DNA from: Phyllobacterium lublinensis
GTDB lineage: Bacteria > Pseudomonadota > Alphaproteobacteria > Rhizobiales > Rhizobiaceae
Length of the DNA: 64,000 bases
Assembly (NCBI RefSeq): GCF_020164435.1
Contig: NZ_JAIUDQ010000002.1
Location: 124,001-188,000, forward strand
Direction of reading: 5' to 3'
In this document: positions 1 to 8,866 of the stretch, piece after piece
Position numbering within the stretch: position 1 is the stretch's first letter
Layout of the letters: each line of letters begins with the position of its first letter
Program-made: the position numbers and the translations under genes
Notes under the pieces: model-generated
What the model saw: only the letters and a program-made list of their open reading frames with translations
Databases searched by the model: none
What the model was told of the DNA's origin: nothing

Positions 1-830
1 GCGTCCTCCGCCAGACGCCGAGCAGCCTCCAAACGCATTGATTCCACATATTGCGCAGGAGTCATCTGTACTTCCTGTTTGAACAAGCGTGCAAAATTGC
101 GCTCACTCATGCCCACGCGCTTCGCGAGCTCGGGCACGGCCAGATTCGCCGACAGGTGGTCATTGATGAACTCTTGAGCCGTTCTTATCGGCGACCTCTG
201 GGCAGTTTGTGCGATCAAATGTGTACTGAACTGAGACTGGCCGCCAGGCCGCTTCAAAAACACAACGAGCTCTCGCGCAACTGCAAGGGCGATGTCCATA
301 CCGACATCTTTCTCAACCAGTGCAAGTGCCAGATCAATGCCTGCCGTAACACCGGCCGAGGTCCATACTTTGCCGTCGGAAGTAAAAATACGGTCGGGCT
401 CCAACCGGACGTCGGGATATCGGCGGGCGAACTCGCCCGCCTGCGACCAGTGTGTTGTAGCCCGCAGCCCATCAAGCAGACCTGCCTCTGCCAAAACAAA
501 GGCTCCCGAGCATACCGACCCAAATCGGTCGGCCTGTTTGGATACAGACTTGACCCAAAGCAGAATCGCCTCTGATATTGGCCGCTCCTGGATTTGTGGA
601 TCGCCAGCAATCAGCAGGGTGTCGATCTCGCCAGGGGGTTCGTAAATCGTTCGATCGACCATAACCTGTACCCCGGATGATCCTCGGACTGGTCCCGGCT
701 TCGTACTGACAATCTCAATGGTATAATATCCATACCCCAACTGACGGTTTGCCTCGGCAAACACGTCGGAGGGTCCAATAACATCGAGAAGCTGGACTCC
801 TGGCATGGCCAGGATAGCGACTTTTTTCAT
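1..830 (-). CDS. GlxA-type AraC-family transcriptional regulator (3' end outside window)
   Basis: The reading frame opens at the ATG at 830 and runs off the left edge, giving about 276 residues. Residues 1-170 form a DJ-1/PfpI amidotransferase-like domain, with the nucleophile-elbow-like stretch SVCSGAF around Cys107. From about residue 225 an AraC helix-turn-helix follows (LAVPELAKRVGMSERNFAR). This is the layout of GlxA-type regulators, which sense small ligands and act on nearby catabolic or transport genes; the fold is seen, the ligand is unknown. The start overlaps the stop of the upstream transporter gene by 4 bases (ATGA), so the two are probably co-transcribed and translationally coupled. 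Only the last part of the DNA-binding domain is missing. Confidence 0.9.
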   Translation of the reverse strand, partial: MKKVAILAMPGVQLLDVIGPSDVFAEANRQLGYGYYTIEIVSTKPGPVRGSSGVQVMVDRTIYEPPGEIDTLLIAGDPQIQERPISEAILLWVKSVSKQADRFGSVCSGAFVLAEAGLLDGLRATTHWSQAGEFARRYPDVRLEPDRIFTSDGKVWTSAGVTAGIDLALALVEKDVGMDIALAVARELVVFLKRPGGQSQFSTHLIAQTAQRSPIRTAQEFINDHLSANLAVPELAKRVGMSERNFARLFKQEVQMTPAQYVESMRLEAARRLAED

Positions 831-1834
831 TTACCGGACTCCAGCCGGAACAATTGGCCCGAAAAGACGATGAGCAGCGTCCGGACAAACAGCACGGCGA
901 TCGCAACAGTCAGAAACACGAACAAAGCTATTGCGAAAATCTGCAGCAAGGCACTGTCAACTTCTGATGAATAGCGGAACGTGGCAATGGAAAAGGCAGC
1001 GAGCGGAAAGCTGATTGCCCACCAATTCACACCAAAGGGAATGTCGGCACGAAAGACCTTCGGAGCGAGAACCAGCAGCATGAAGAATGCGTAATAAAAG
1101 AGTGACGAAGCGAACATGTCGACATGACCGGTGAGGTTCGTATAGGCCAGATACCCTACGGCAAAGGGTGCAATCAGAACCAGCAAGGACGGACGCATGG
1201 GCATGGGCATGGCCTCGTGATGGCGTAATCGGCTGAAGATCAATACAACCAGGACACCGGCGACAACCGAACCGACGGCGAAGGCAAGCATATTGACTTC
1301 GTGAGCCCATGCGAACGGCATGGCCGATCCGGTTACAGCAATGTCAAGCGTGGCAACCCCCGGTATCAGCAAGGCAGGCAACGTATCCTCTCCCTTGTGC
1401 TGTTTGCTTACAAAACGCTGCATGACGGCATAGGCGATTATGAAGGTCAGTATCGTACCGGCAGTCCAGACAGACTGTCCAACGATGGCATCATACGGAC
1501 CCAGGAACGAGGACAAGAGAAGCATGCCGATGGCGATCGTGGCGAAAAAATTGTTCATGACCGGATGGCTATACTCGGCCATGATAGCACTTGGATGGCG
1601 CGCAAACTTCATGCCGTAACCGAGCACAAGACCAACAAAGACAGCGACGGCGATCCAGCCGATCAATTCTCCGGGAAGCACATTGACGAAACCGAGCTTG
1701 GCGGCCTCCCGCCAAGCCAGGCTCAGTCCGGCAATACCCATGACGGATGCGAAGAGATTGACCGGTAGCATCCGTATGGAATGCTTCGGTTTCGATTTCA
1801 TCGTGACCTGATCGTTCAAAACGAACTCGGACAT
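827..1834 (-). CDS. SLAC1/TehA (TDT) family anion or C4-dicarboxylate transporter
   Basis: About 335 residues with roughly ten hydrophobic membrane segments, beginning near LPVNLFASVMGIAGLSLAW, a typical opening of the tellurite-resistance/dicarboxylate transporter family that includes TehA and the plant anion channel SLAC1. It should sit in the inner membrane; the transported anion cannot be read from sequence. I chose the ATG at 1834 because AGGAG lies 7 nt before it; a longer start at 1855 has no such site. The stop codon overlaps the start of the GlxA-type regulator downstream. A perfect 13-bp inverted repeat lies about 80 bases upstream and may control the pair. Confidence 0.87.
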   Translation of the reverse strand: MSEFVLNDQVTMKSKPKHSIRMLPVNLFASVMGIAGLSLAWREAAKLGFVNVLPGELIGWIAVAVFVGLVLGYGMKFARHPSAIMAEYSHPVMNNFFATIAIGMLLLSSFLGPYDAIVGQSVWTAGTILTFIIAYAVMQRFVSKQHKGEDTLPALLIPGVATLDIAVTGSAMPFAWAHEVNMLAFAVGSVVAGVLVVLIFSRLRHHEAMPMPMRPSLLVLIAPFAVGYLAYTNLTGHVDMFASSLFYYAFFMLLVLAPKVFRADIPFGVNWWAISFPLAAFSIATFRYSSEVDSALLQIFAIALFVFLTVAIAVLFVRTLLIVFSGQLFRLESGK

Positions 1835-1913
1835 AATAGAGCTCCTGTGAGGCAAGAATTTTCCAACGCCTATGTAAGCAGTCCGGAGTTTGTCTGATAT
1901 AGTGCATTATATA

Positions 1914-1942
1914 CGAATCCTGCCAAAACTTGGCAGGATTCG
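1914..1942. promoter_or_regulatory. Perfect 13-bp inverted repeat upstream of the transporter-regulator operon
   Basis: Arms cgaatcctgccaa (1914-1926) and its exact reverse complement (1930-1942) are separated by only aac. No T-run follows on either strand, so an operator is likelier than a terminator. It lies 80 bases upstream of the SLAC1-type gene, whose operon encodes an AraC-type regulator. Which protein binds it is not known. Confidence 0.55.
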
Positions 1943-2105
1943 GCCGATCCAAGGTCTGGGGTTCCCTCAGACGCCATTCATGCTCATGGATGAGGACATG
2001 TCAGTGCAACACAGGCTGCTGCGCGCCAAGCAACGCTTTTGAATTTAGACACCACTTCACGTCACAGCTTAACGAATGCCCAGGCTGTGCCTTGGCCTAG
2101 CAATG

Positions 2106-2378
2106 TCATTTTGACTTGAAGTTATCGTTGGGCCTTGTCGTATTGAAGCGTTGCACAGTGTTGTAGCGCAGGTTTTTGATTTCAACGACGCCACCTTCTA
2201 GAACCGTGTAGATGACTTCCCCATTCTTGGCCGTGGCGGTTTCACCGGGCTTTCCCTCGCCTCGTATGATCTTGTTGATGGTTGCGTACTGCGATGCGCT
2301 TTCCTCGGCAAATGCATAGGGCAAATGCAATCCGAAGGCGAAGACCAAAGCGAGAAATGCCATGGATATCCTGTTCAT
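2106..2378 (-). CDS. Small secreted protein of unknown function
   Basis: This codes for 90 residues. Residues 1-24 are a clear signal peptide (hydrophobic FLALVFAFGLHLPYAFA) with likely cleavage after AFA; the mature part of about 66 residues is hydrophilic and contains GEVIYTVLEGGVVEIKNLRY. I take the ATG at 2378, which follows GAAGGAATGATC, rather than the ATG at 2426, because the signal peptide begins there. The protein is probably periplasmic. I do not recognise the family. It is on the same strand as the ABC-type gene that ends at 2489, about 110 bases upstream, so co-transcription is possible. Confidence 0.65.
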   Translation of the reverse strand: MNRISMAFLALVFAFGLHLPYAFAEESASQYATINKIIRGEGKPGETATAKNGEVIYTVLEGGVVEIKNLRYNTVQRFNTTRPNDNFKSK

Positions 2379-2488
2379 GATCATTCCTTCAGCGCAGTAA
2401 GCGGCAAGCGAGCCCTGCCATTCCAACTCGATCGGGTTTCATGTGGCGAGCGTCATTCCCCGAAGTGAAGGTGCTGAGTGGATGCATG

Positions 2489-4198
2489 TCATGAGAGCGA
2501 GCCAGTTCTGTCTCCGGAGGGGACCGCCGTCCAACTCCATTGGCCATCCTGCTCACACGCCAGTTTCATGTCATACAAATTCTCACCTGCACCGGTTATA
2601 CCGCAATTTAAGTAGGCTATCGAATGCGCGGAAAGCGTACGAAGGACATTGTAGAATTCTTCAACCTCGAGTGTGGTGTCAAGCCGATCAAGGAATACGA
2701 ATCGGGGCGCCGCAATAATGATACCAATCAGCGCCAGCAGCTGTTGCTCACGCAGCGAAAGTACCACCCCCCAGTCCCGGTCCTTGTCCAGGCCACCTGT
2801 CTGGCCGATATCGAGATTGAATTCCTGCAGAAGATGGAGAATCTGGTCATCCGATATTTCAGCGGTCCTGTCGGGCGCCACCAGAGTCTGTCGCAACGTG
2901 CCTGGCATCAAGTAAGGCTGCTGTGGGAGAAACCGAATACTGTCATGGCTTGGACGTGTGATACGACCGCTTCCCGCGGTCGGAATACCGGCTGCCGCCT
3001 TGAACAAGGCCACGCCTGCCACCTGATGGGGTCCCGTGATCAAGACACGAGTGTTTGCATCGACGGATGCTGAGAAATCTTTCAATACGGGCTTTTCGTC
3101 GGATGACAGCAAGGTCAACTGCTCGAAAGCCAGGCGCTCTGCCTCGACGATCTCGATTGCTGACGGCGGTGCGGGGGCATGCGATTGTTCGAATGCCTCG
3201 ATGAGGGAGCTCAGCCGGGTGACCACTGCAGCGAAATTCGAAATCGACTGGAACTGTGTAACGATCAAAGAGAATGCACCCACAAGCATTGCGAACGCTG
3301 CGGCCGACTGGGTAATGACTCCAAATTCGACATCGCCCCGGATGAAGGCTGGGGCAACGATGAGCGCTGGTATGATCTGGATCAGCCAGTTGTATCCCGT
3401 GGTAAAGAATCCCAGGTTCCGATTGACGGCTATGATCTGGCGAAAATTGCCGATCGCTTCATCCAGGCGCTGCAGAACTCGTGCATGCTGTTGCTGTTCA
3501 CCCTTCGCCACCATGATGGCTTCGGCGCTCTCTCGAATCTCAATGAGGCCCGAGCGGAAGCTGGCCTCCCTGTCGAGCTGGTCATAGTTCAGCTTGATGA
3601 GGGGGCGGCCGAAAGTAATTGTCAAATAAGAGCCGCAAGCAGCATAGAAGACGGCCACGCCAAACAGCAACGGGCTGATGGACCATAAAACGCCTGAAAA
3701 AGCCAGGATCGTGAGGCCGCTGTTGAATATCATAATGATGAACGACAACGTGGTGGTCGTGAACGCCCGAACGTCTTCGGCTATGCGCTGGTCGGGGTGG
3801 GTGAGTTGTCCCGATGCACCAAGGTGGAAATAGGTGGCATCGGACAGATAGAGTCTGACTGCCCGCCGGGTAAGGAACTCCCTCCAGAGGAGTGCCAGAC
3901 GCTCCTCGGTAAATCGCGCGAAGACTGCGACTACTGTGGAGGCCGCAAATACGCCGATGTAGAAGATCGCTTGCTGGGTGAATTCCGCCGTCTTGCGGTC
4001 GGCAATGGCAGTCATGAAGTTCCTGCCGACGTAACTGTTGACAACGTTCAGTACGTTAATTCCGCACAGGAGAAGCACCAAGCCGGCAAGCATCCACTTC
4101 GCCTTCATGCCGGCGTCGGAACTCAAGAAGAGCTTTGCTCCGCGTAAGAAGCGAGCCGCTGTTATTTTAATGGGCGGTTTCTGCTTATCTGTGGCCAA
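2489..4198 (-). CDS. SbmA/BacA-YddA type ABC membrane protein with a degenerate ATPase domain
   Basis: 569 residues. Residues 30-330 are an ABC_membrane_2 type domain (SbmA/BacA/YddA/peroxisomal ABCD class) with about six membrane segments and the stretch HPDQRIAEDVRAF typical of that class. Residues 350-560 resemble the ABC ATPase, but its catalytic sites are gone: the Walker A position reads GPHQVAGVALFK (389-400) without the GK[S/T], the signature reads LSLREQQ (480-486) with Arg for the conserved Gly, the Walker B end reads FVFLDR (500-505) with Arg where the catalytic Glu belongs, and no switch His is seen (YLNCG near 530). The Q-loop (FLPQQPYL) is kept. The frame is intact. The start is a TTG at 4198; an internal Met at residue 31 is an alternative. 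Confidence 0.85.
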   Translation of the reverse strand: MATDKQKPPIKITAARFLRGAKLFLSSDAGMKAKWMLAGLVLLLCGINVLNVVNSYVGRNFMTAIADRKTAEFTQQAIFYIGVFAASTVVAVFARFTEERLALLWREFLTRRAVRLYLSDATYFHLGASGQLTHPDQRIAEDVRAFTTTTLSFIIMIFNSGLTILAFSGVLWSISPLLFGVAVFYAACGSYLTITFGRPLIKLNYDQLDREASFRSGLIEIRESAEAIMVAKGEQQQHARVLQRLDEAIGNFRQIIAVNRNLGFFTTGYNWLIQIIPALIVAPAFIRGDVEFGVITQSAAAFAMLVGAFSLIVTQFQSISNFAAVVTRLSSLIEAFEQSHAPAPPSAIEIVEAERLAFEQLTLLSSDEKPVLKDFSASVDANTRVLITGPHQVAGVALFKAAAGIPTAGSGRITRPSHDSIRFLPQQPYLMPGTLRQTLVAPDRTAEISDDQILHLLQEFNLDIGQTGGLDKDRDWGVVLSLREQQLLALIGIIIAAPRFVFLDRLDTTLEVEEFYNVLRTLSAHSIAYLNCGITGAGENLYDMKLACEQDGQWSWTAVPSGDRTGSLS

Positions 4199-4657
4199 GC
4201 TTCTTAAACCCTTCCCTCTTGAACCGACTCGAAGCCATGCCAGCTTCCCCCAACAATGCGCGCTTGTGGAATCGAACGATATTATACGCGGGACTATGTC
4301 TTACAGTGCCTTGGCATGATGGCCGCACTCAGCCAATCACATGAGGACAGGAAATGACATGATGAAACTCGCATCGATTTGCATCCAGTCCGCAGACCAT
4401 CATGGACTGCATCCTCCGCCACCTCGGACTCTCGCCCTTCATCCTAAACCAAGTCGTCGTGCATCTCCACATGCGGTGCCACGCCGCACAAACCGGCTGG
4501 TTGCATCCCTTGGCGGCTTATCGGTTAGTTCTCTCTGTTCGTGAAGACAGGTCGACCAATCCCGGAGGCTAGGGTCTCATGCCCTGCGCACAATACAAGG
4601 ATCTTGCCTCTTCAATCATTGTGGGAAACAGGCATTCACGATCGTGGAGAGATGGGA
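4199..4657. other. Divergent intergenic region, no gene recognised
   Basis: This separates the minus-strand ABC-type gene from the plus-strand frameshifted dehydrogenase-like gene, so it must hold both promoters. Short open frames here (for example one starting at 4402) match nothing I know and lack good ribosome sites. Confidence 0.5.
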
Positions 4658-5430
4658 ATGAAAATTGTCGTCATCGGGGGGACCGGTCATATCGGCTCCA
4701 AGACCGTGGCGCGTCTACGCAGCAGGGCCATGAGGTCCTTGCCGCTTCACCAAAATCCGGCGTCAACGCCATCACGGGTGAGGGCCTGCCGGAAGCGCTG
4801 GAGAATGCCCAGATTGTGATTGATTTGGCGAACTCCCCTTCCTTTGAAGAGAAGGCGGTGCGCGAGTTCTTCGAAACAGCCGGCCACAATTTGCTCGCCG
4901 CCGAAGTGAATGCAGGCGTGAAGCACCATATCGCGCTTTCCGCAGTGGGAACCGAACGGCTTCCGGACAATGGGTACTTCAGGGCCAAGCTGGTTCAGGA
5001 ATTACTTATCAGAGCTTCGCCGATCCCATACACGATCGTTCGTTCCACCCCATTTATGGAGTTCCTGAAAGCCATCGCCGATGCCGGCACTGCCGGCGCT
5101 GTCGTTCGTCTTTCTCCCGCCTATGTTGAGCCGATTGCTGCCGACGACGTTGCCGATGTGATGGCCGAGGTCGCCCTCGGCAAACCGCTCAACGGCATGA
5201 TGGAGATAGCCGGTCCCGAGCTGCTGCGCCTGAATGAAGCAGTTGCGAGGTATCTCAGAAAAACCAATGATCCGCGAACAGTGGAGACGGATACGAACGC
5301 CCGCTTTTTCGGAGCGGAACTTGATGATTATTCGCTTGTTCCAGCCAAGGGCGTGCGCATCGGCAAGATCAGGTTCATGGATTGGCTGAACCAATCTCCG
5401 CAATCCCGAGAACCCGAAACGGCGAAGTAG
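4658..5430 (+). pseudogene. NmrA-like NAD(P)-binding protein, frameshifted
   Basis: The gene opens at ATG 4658 with GGAGAG upstream and encodes a textbook dinucleotide-binding start, MKIVVIGGTGHIGSKTVARL. Near 4718-4720 the frame is lost: continuation in the starting frame gives nonsense, while a frame one base off immediately reads QQGHEVLAASPKSGV and then runs to the stop at 5430. One missing base in an arginine codon explains this. The rejoined product of about 257 residues is an atypical SDR of the NmrA/NAD(P)H-binding class. Either the gene is inactive or the assembly has a one-base error; the rest of the frame is well preserved, so loss would be recent. Confidence 0.8.
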
Positions 5431-6055
5431 GAATCACAAGCAAAGCTGAAGATCGGGACGCTACGGCACCATAGTAATGCCGGGGTACCATTCGGCCGCG
5501 ACCAAGGTATGGGCCTCCTTGACAGCGGAAGCAAGAGCTATAGCAAAAGCTTCTTGAACGGGCTCAACACAAAGGAGTCCTTGTCCCTTAAAATGCGGAT
5601 AGCGCTGATGGGATCGATGCTTTGAGTTGAATGGAGAAGTAGAGCGAATCGTCTTGCCGATACCAGTATTGAACAGCATGCTTCGTCACACAGCGGTCGA
5701 GCATCGGAGAACTCTCACAGGATCTTCTTACGCCAACTTTCACGTCGAGATAGGACAACTCCCCATCGATTGGAGCCGAAAGCGTCAAGCTTGCAGCATG
5801 GGTTAGACGAGCTTCAGAGTGGCGTAGACTGTCGAGATCTGCTGCGATCGTCTGGATGCTGTGTTGGTGTTCCAGATCCGCAGCCAACCCTTCACCTTCC
5901 TCCCTAACTACCCCCTTTACCACTCGACCTCGTCTAGGCATTCCCTAACCAAGTTTTTCCGCTCCGATTGGCTGGCCTTCGCCTGCAGCCCCCTGACGTG
6001 CGGTTGGAGTTAAACGCATCTGTAAGTTTGATGTGGAACTGCTAGCACAACGCCA
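5431..6055. other. Gene-poor stretch, possible decayed sequence
   Basis: No recognisable gene. Two overlapping minus-strand open frames (5461-5679 and 5588-5941) have natural-looking stretches such as VEPVQEAFAIALASAV but match no family I know, and neither has a convincing start. They may be remnants of one decayed gene. Confidence 0.4.
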
Positions 6056-6931
6056 CTAGAGCCGCTTTTCGAAAAACGTGTCTGGGTAAGGGTCGTCATT
6101 GAAACGATCGATCTCAATCCAGCCCGCTCTGCGATAAAGCTGCTCTGCCTCGGTCAGTGCACTATTTGTATCCAGTCGGAGGACCTCTATGGATAGCTCA
6201 CGGGCGGCGATCTCTGCTGCGGCCATCAGCCGTTTTGCGAGCCCAAGCCCCCGCGATGATGGCGCGACCCAAAGCCTCTTGATCTCCGCGACATCGCCGC
6301 CACTGCCCTTCAACCCAACACATCCTATCGGCATGGCATCTAATATGGCCACCAGGAAGACACCGCGCGGGCGGATCATTTCCCTCGCGTCCGGATCCCG
6401 CGAAAGTGACACATCGAAACCCTTCTCAAAACGGCGTGCGAGTTCGGCATAGTATTCGCTGAGACAATATCTGGCATCCGGATGTCGAGGATCTCTCTCC
6501 TCGAGGACGATATGGTCACGTCTGAGCGATGACGCGACAATATCCATGGCGCGCAAAAGCTCTTCGGGTTGGGAATTTCGCGACAGAAACGCTTTCGCCT
6601 GTGCGTTGGAAAGCGCTTCGTAAGCCTCAAACTCTGAACGGCCGGTTTCGGTCAACTTGGCTATACGTCGCCGCGCGTCCTGGGGATTCGGTATGGTAGC
6701 GATAAGACCCTCCTCTTCCAGGCTGCGCAGCAGACGACTCATGAGGCCTGAGTCGAGACCGAGATAATCACGGATCGCCGCAACATCAGCTTGTCCTTGG
6801 CCGATCGCGTTGAGCACGCGTGCTGCGCCAAGGGGACGGCCGCGCCCCAGGAAAGATGTATCGAGGGCGCCGACTTCCGCAGTGACAGCGCGGTTGAATC
6901 GACGGACACGAGAAATAGGATCGTAAGACAT
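6056..6931 (-). CDS. MarR-family regulator fused to a GNAT acetyltransferase
   Basis: 291 residues. Residues 1-140 form a MarR-type winged helix (AAIRDYLGLDSGLMSRLLRS for the recognition region, then PQDARRRIAKLT for the wing). Residues 150-291 form a GNAT acetyltransferase with the acetyl-CoA loop SSRGLGLAKRLM and the following stretch LYRRAGW. Such MarR-GNAT fusions are a known family; the substrate is unknown. There is no Shine-Dalgarno sequence before the ATG at 6931; instead an inverted repeat touches the start codon, which suggests a leaderless or very short leader transcript and self-repression. The gene stands alone, divergent from an AraC-type remnant. Confidence 0.9.
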   Translation of the reverse strand: MSYDPISRVRRFNRAVTAEVGALDTSFLGRGRPLGAARVLNAIGQGQADVAAIRDYLGLDSGLMSRLLRSLEEEGLIATIPNPQDARRRIAKLTETGRSEFEAYEALSNAQAKAFLSRNSQPEELLRAMDIVASSLRRDHIVLEERDPRHPDARYCLSEYYAELARRFEKGFDVSLSRDPDAREMIRPRGVFLVAILDAMPIGCVGLKGSGGDVAEIKRLWVAPSSRGLGLAKRLMAAAEIAARELSIEVLRLDTNSALTEAEQLYRRAGWIEIDRFNDDPYPDTFFEKRL

Positions 6932-6954
6932 TTATCTGACTTAGGTCAGGTAAA
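6931..6954. promoter_or_regulatory. Inverted-repeat operator touching the MarR-GNAT start codon
   Basis: The 24-base site has half-sites TTTATCTGAC (6931-6940) and GTCAGGTAAA (6945-6954); 10 of 12 symmetric positions pair. Size and symmetry suit a MarR dimer, and a protein bound here would cover the transcription and translation start of the MarR-GNAT gene. Self-regulation is an inference. Confidence 0.65.
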
Positions 6955-7022
6955 TGATCTTGTCAATCCTTGCAGCGGCAGAGCCGGTTGCCATACATTG
7001 CATTGAAACCGGCCGGCCATAG

Positions 7023-7715
7023 CTGCGGTGCGATCGATTTTTGGAGCGAGCTGGGCGCGTTGTCGAGGACGACTGGTTTGGGCTTACTCTTGCGAACGAT
7101 TTCGATCTGCGCGAACTTGGCCTGCTTTATTATGTGGCCGCGTCATCAGAGCGATTGGGCGACGCACTCAAGCGCCTCGATCGGTATGAGCGCATTGCTA
7201 ATGAAGCGTTGGACCTGCGGATCGTCAAAGGTCCGGGCGGCCTTGTCGGCCTTTGCTACAAGGGAGTGCCCCGCCACCTGGACCGGCACCTGATGGAGTC
7301 TTTCGCGGTCGCGATCGTACGGCTCTGCCGCCAGCTTGCTGGGAGGAAGGTCGTGCCGCTTTCGGAAAGCTTCGTGCATCGTCGTGCGGACGATCGAAAA
7401 ATCCAGCAACTCCTCAGCTGCGAGGCCAACTTCGACGCCCCTATCGACGAGATGCGTTTTGAAGTGAAGCTAAACCTCAGCGAGAGGACGTTCGCGCGGC
7501 GGCTGGCAGCCGAAGGATTGAGCTTTGGAGAAATCCTCGACCATATGCGATGCGATCTCGCCATACGCTATCTCAAGTAAAAACTTTCGGACATCACATG
7601 GCGGCTTTGCTTCCAACAGCCCAGTGCCTTTAGTCACGCGTGCCGACGCTGGACTGGCAAGAGCCCGAAGGCATATCGCAAGCAAAAGCGTGAACACATA
7701 ACCCCGTTGCTTTGA
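7023..7715 (+). pseudogene. AraC-family (arabinose_bd type) regulator remnant
   Basis: The frame carries the ligand-domain stretch DFDLRELGLLYYVAASSERL and later the AraC recognition region LSERTFARRLAAEGLSFGE, so the family is clear. Three defects show decay. The N-terminal 60 or so residues are missing, since an in-frame stop lies at 7020-7022. Roughly 50 residues between the ligand domain and the HTH are absent, because LNLSERTF follows almost directly on DEMRFEVK. A TAA at 7578-7580 interrupts the HTH, after which the same frame continues with the conserved end (FQQPSAFSHACRRWTGKSP) to 7715. It cannot make a complete regulator. Confidence 0.82.
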
Positions 7716-8351
7716 AAAGCCCCTTCCGATTGCATGCTTTGAAATATAAAATCCCTTTCTACATCAAGTTTGAATCATTGACTTCTGCCGACAAGTAATT
7801 GGCGTCCCGGAGCAAGCTGGGCGGCCTTATAAAGCGTATTAGTTGTCCCGCTTAATGATCAGTTCGCGATACAAACTTTCTGCCTCGGCACGGGGCGAGC
7901 GGGACACACTTCGCATGCTATTCGCCGCGATAGAAAATTCAGACGGCATTAGCCACGTCGATTTTGTTCGCACCGCAGGCCGTGAGGCGGCCTCGGACAG
8001 CAGTAGCGGGTCTCCCCCATGGCGGGCGCGGATGCGTTCGCATTGCCAACGTCGTCGGTGCGTCGAGCGAAGCGGTTCGCATGCAGATTATTTGGGCGAC
8101 CAAAACCAGCAGTCGATGGGGCACGGAAAATTTCTACATCAACCGCGTAAGAACGTCGCCGCAGCGCATTCGACGGGCTTCATCACTGACGGCGAAGCTG
8201 CGTTCACGCTCGGCATCGAAGCGCCCAGGCCAAAGCCGGTGGTAGCGGCATAATCGTTATCGAAATTTCGAAACGCCCACAAGGGCGTCATTGCCCGCGC
8301 GGCGCGAGGCAGTCTGATGAGAAAGCCGACGAAAGGAACGACAAAACCAAA
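7716..8351. other. Left flank of the cassette, no recognised gene
   Basis: The longest plus-strand frames (7843-8253 and 7964-8245) are Arg/Ser-rich and match no family I know. The stretch separates the AraC remnant from the five-gene cassette and may hold the cassette promoter. I looked for a copy of the tRNA-Ser 3' end here and saw none. Confidence 0.4.
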
Positions 8352-8510
8352 ATGGAATTTTTGATTATCCTCTGGCTCATGTGCGGCATTACCGCTGCCG
8401 TGATAGCCAGCTCGAAAGGCCGCAACGGCTTCGGCTGGTTCTTCATCGGAGCGCTCTGCGGCATTTTCGGACTGGTCATGGTTTGCGCCATGCCGAAGCT
8501 GGCGCGATGA
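8352..8510 (+). CDS. Small membrane protein, first gene of the five-gene cassette
   Basis: This codes for 52 residues with two hydrophobic segments (LIILWLMCGITAAVIA and FFIGALCGIFGLVMVCAM) joined by the basic, glycine-rich link SSKGRNGFGW. The architecture, two short helices around a KGR-G-GW turn, recurs in small inner-membrane proteins of unknown function. Its stop overlaps the next gene's start by 4 bases (ATGA), which ties it to the cassette and argues that it is real despite its size. No function can be assigned. Confidence 0.65.
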   Translation: MEFLIILWLMCGITAAVIASSKGRNGFGWFFIGALCGIFGLVMVCAMPKLAR

Positions 8511-8866
8511 ACCGCCTCCTCATTCTGGCAGCTTCGATGCTGCCGCTCGCCGGATGCGTCCAAGGACAGGCGGAATTTTCCGCGCTGCCGGGCCAACCGA
8601 AATTGACGCAAGCCAAGTTGATGCAGGCCAAGGGATACTGCCAGATGCGCATGAGCGATCAGGTCGACAGGCAGATCGCACGCTATGGCGCGCTGGTCGG
8701 TCCGAATCCCATCGCGCTCGTTGATGATGCCAAGGCGTGCTTCATGTCGCAGGGCGTTCTGATCACCGGCTTCCGCCACAAGGACGGATCGGTACACCAG
8801 AATCCCTTCGGCAGGGACGCTGGCACCGGCAGGTTCGACAAGAAACCGGCAAGGGCAGGCTTTTGA
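8507..8866 (+). CDS. Lipoprotein, second gene of the cassette
   Basis: This codes for 119 residues starting MNRLLILAASMLPLAGC, a short lipoprotein signal with lipobox LAGC and the lipidated Cys at residue 17. The mature part is hydrophilic with three further Cys residues and no recognised domain. It overlaps the gene before by ATGA and the gene after by TGATG, so the three are probably made from one transcript with coupled translation. Location is expected to be the periplasmic face of the inner or outer membrane. Function is unknown. Confidence 0.75.
   Translation: MNRLLILAASMLPLAGCVQGQAEFSALPGQPKLTQAKLMQAKGYCQMRMSDQVDRQIARYGALVGPNPIALVDDAKACFMSQGVLITGFRHKDGSVHQNPFGRDAGTGRFDKKPARAGF

Noticed and set aside
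4402-4572. Short plus-strand open frame upstream of the frameshifted dehydrogenase
   Set aside because: Composition is not protein-like, no ribosome site, no match to a known small protein.
5588-5941. Minus-strand open frame of 117 codons in the 5.4-6.0 kb gap
   Set aside because: No family likeness, no ribosome site, and it overlaps a second equally unconvincing frame. Listed only as a possible remnant in the intergenic entry.
7843-8253. Plus-strand open frame of 136 codons before the cassette
   Set aside because: Arg/Ser-rich with no domain and no ribosome site; two other frames overlap it. Likely noncoding or decayed.
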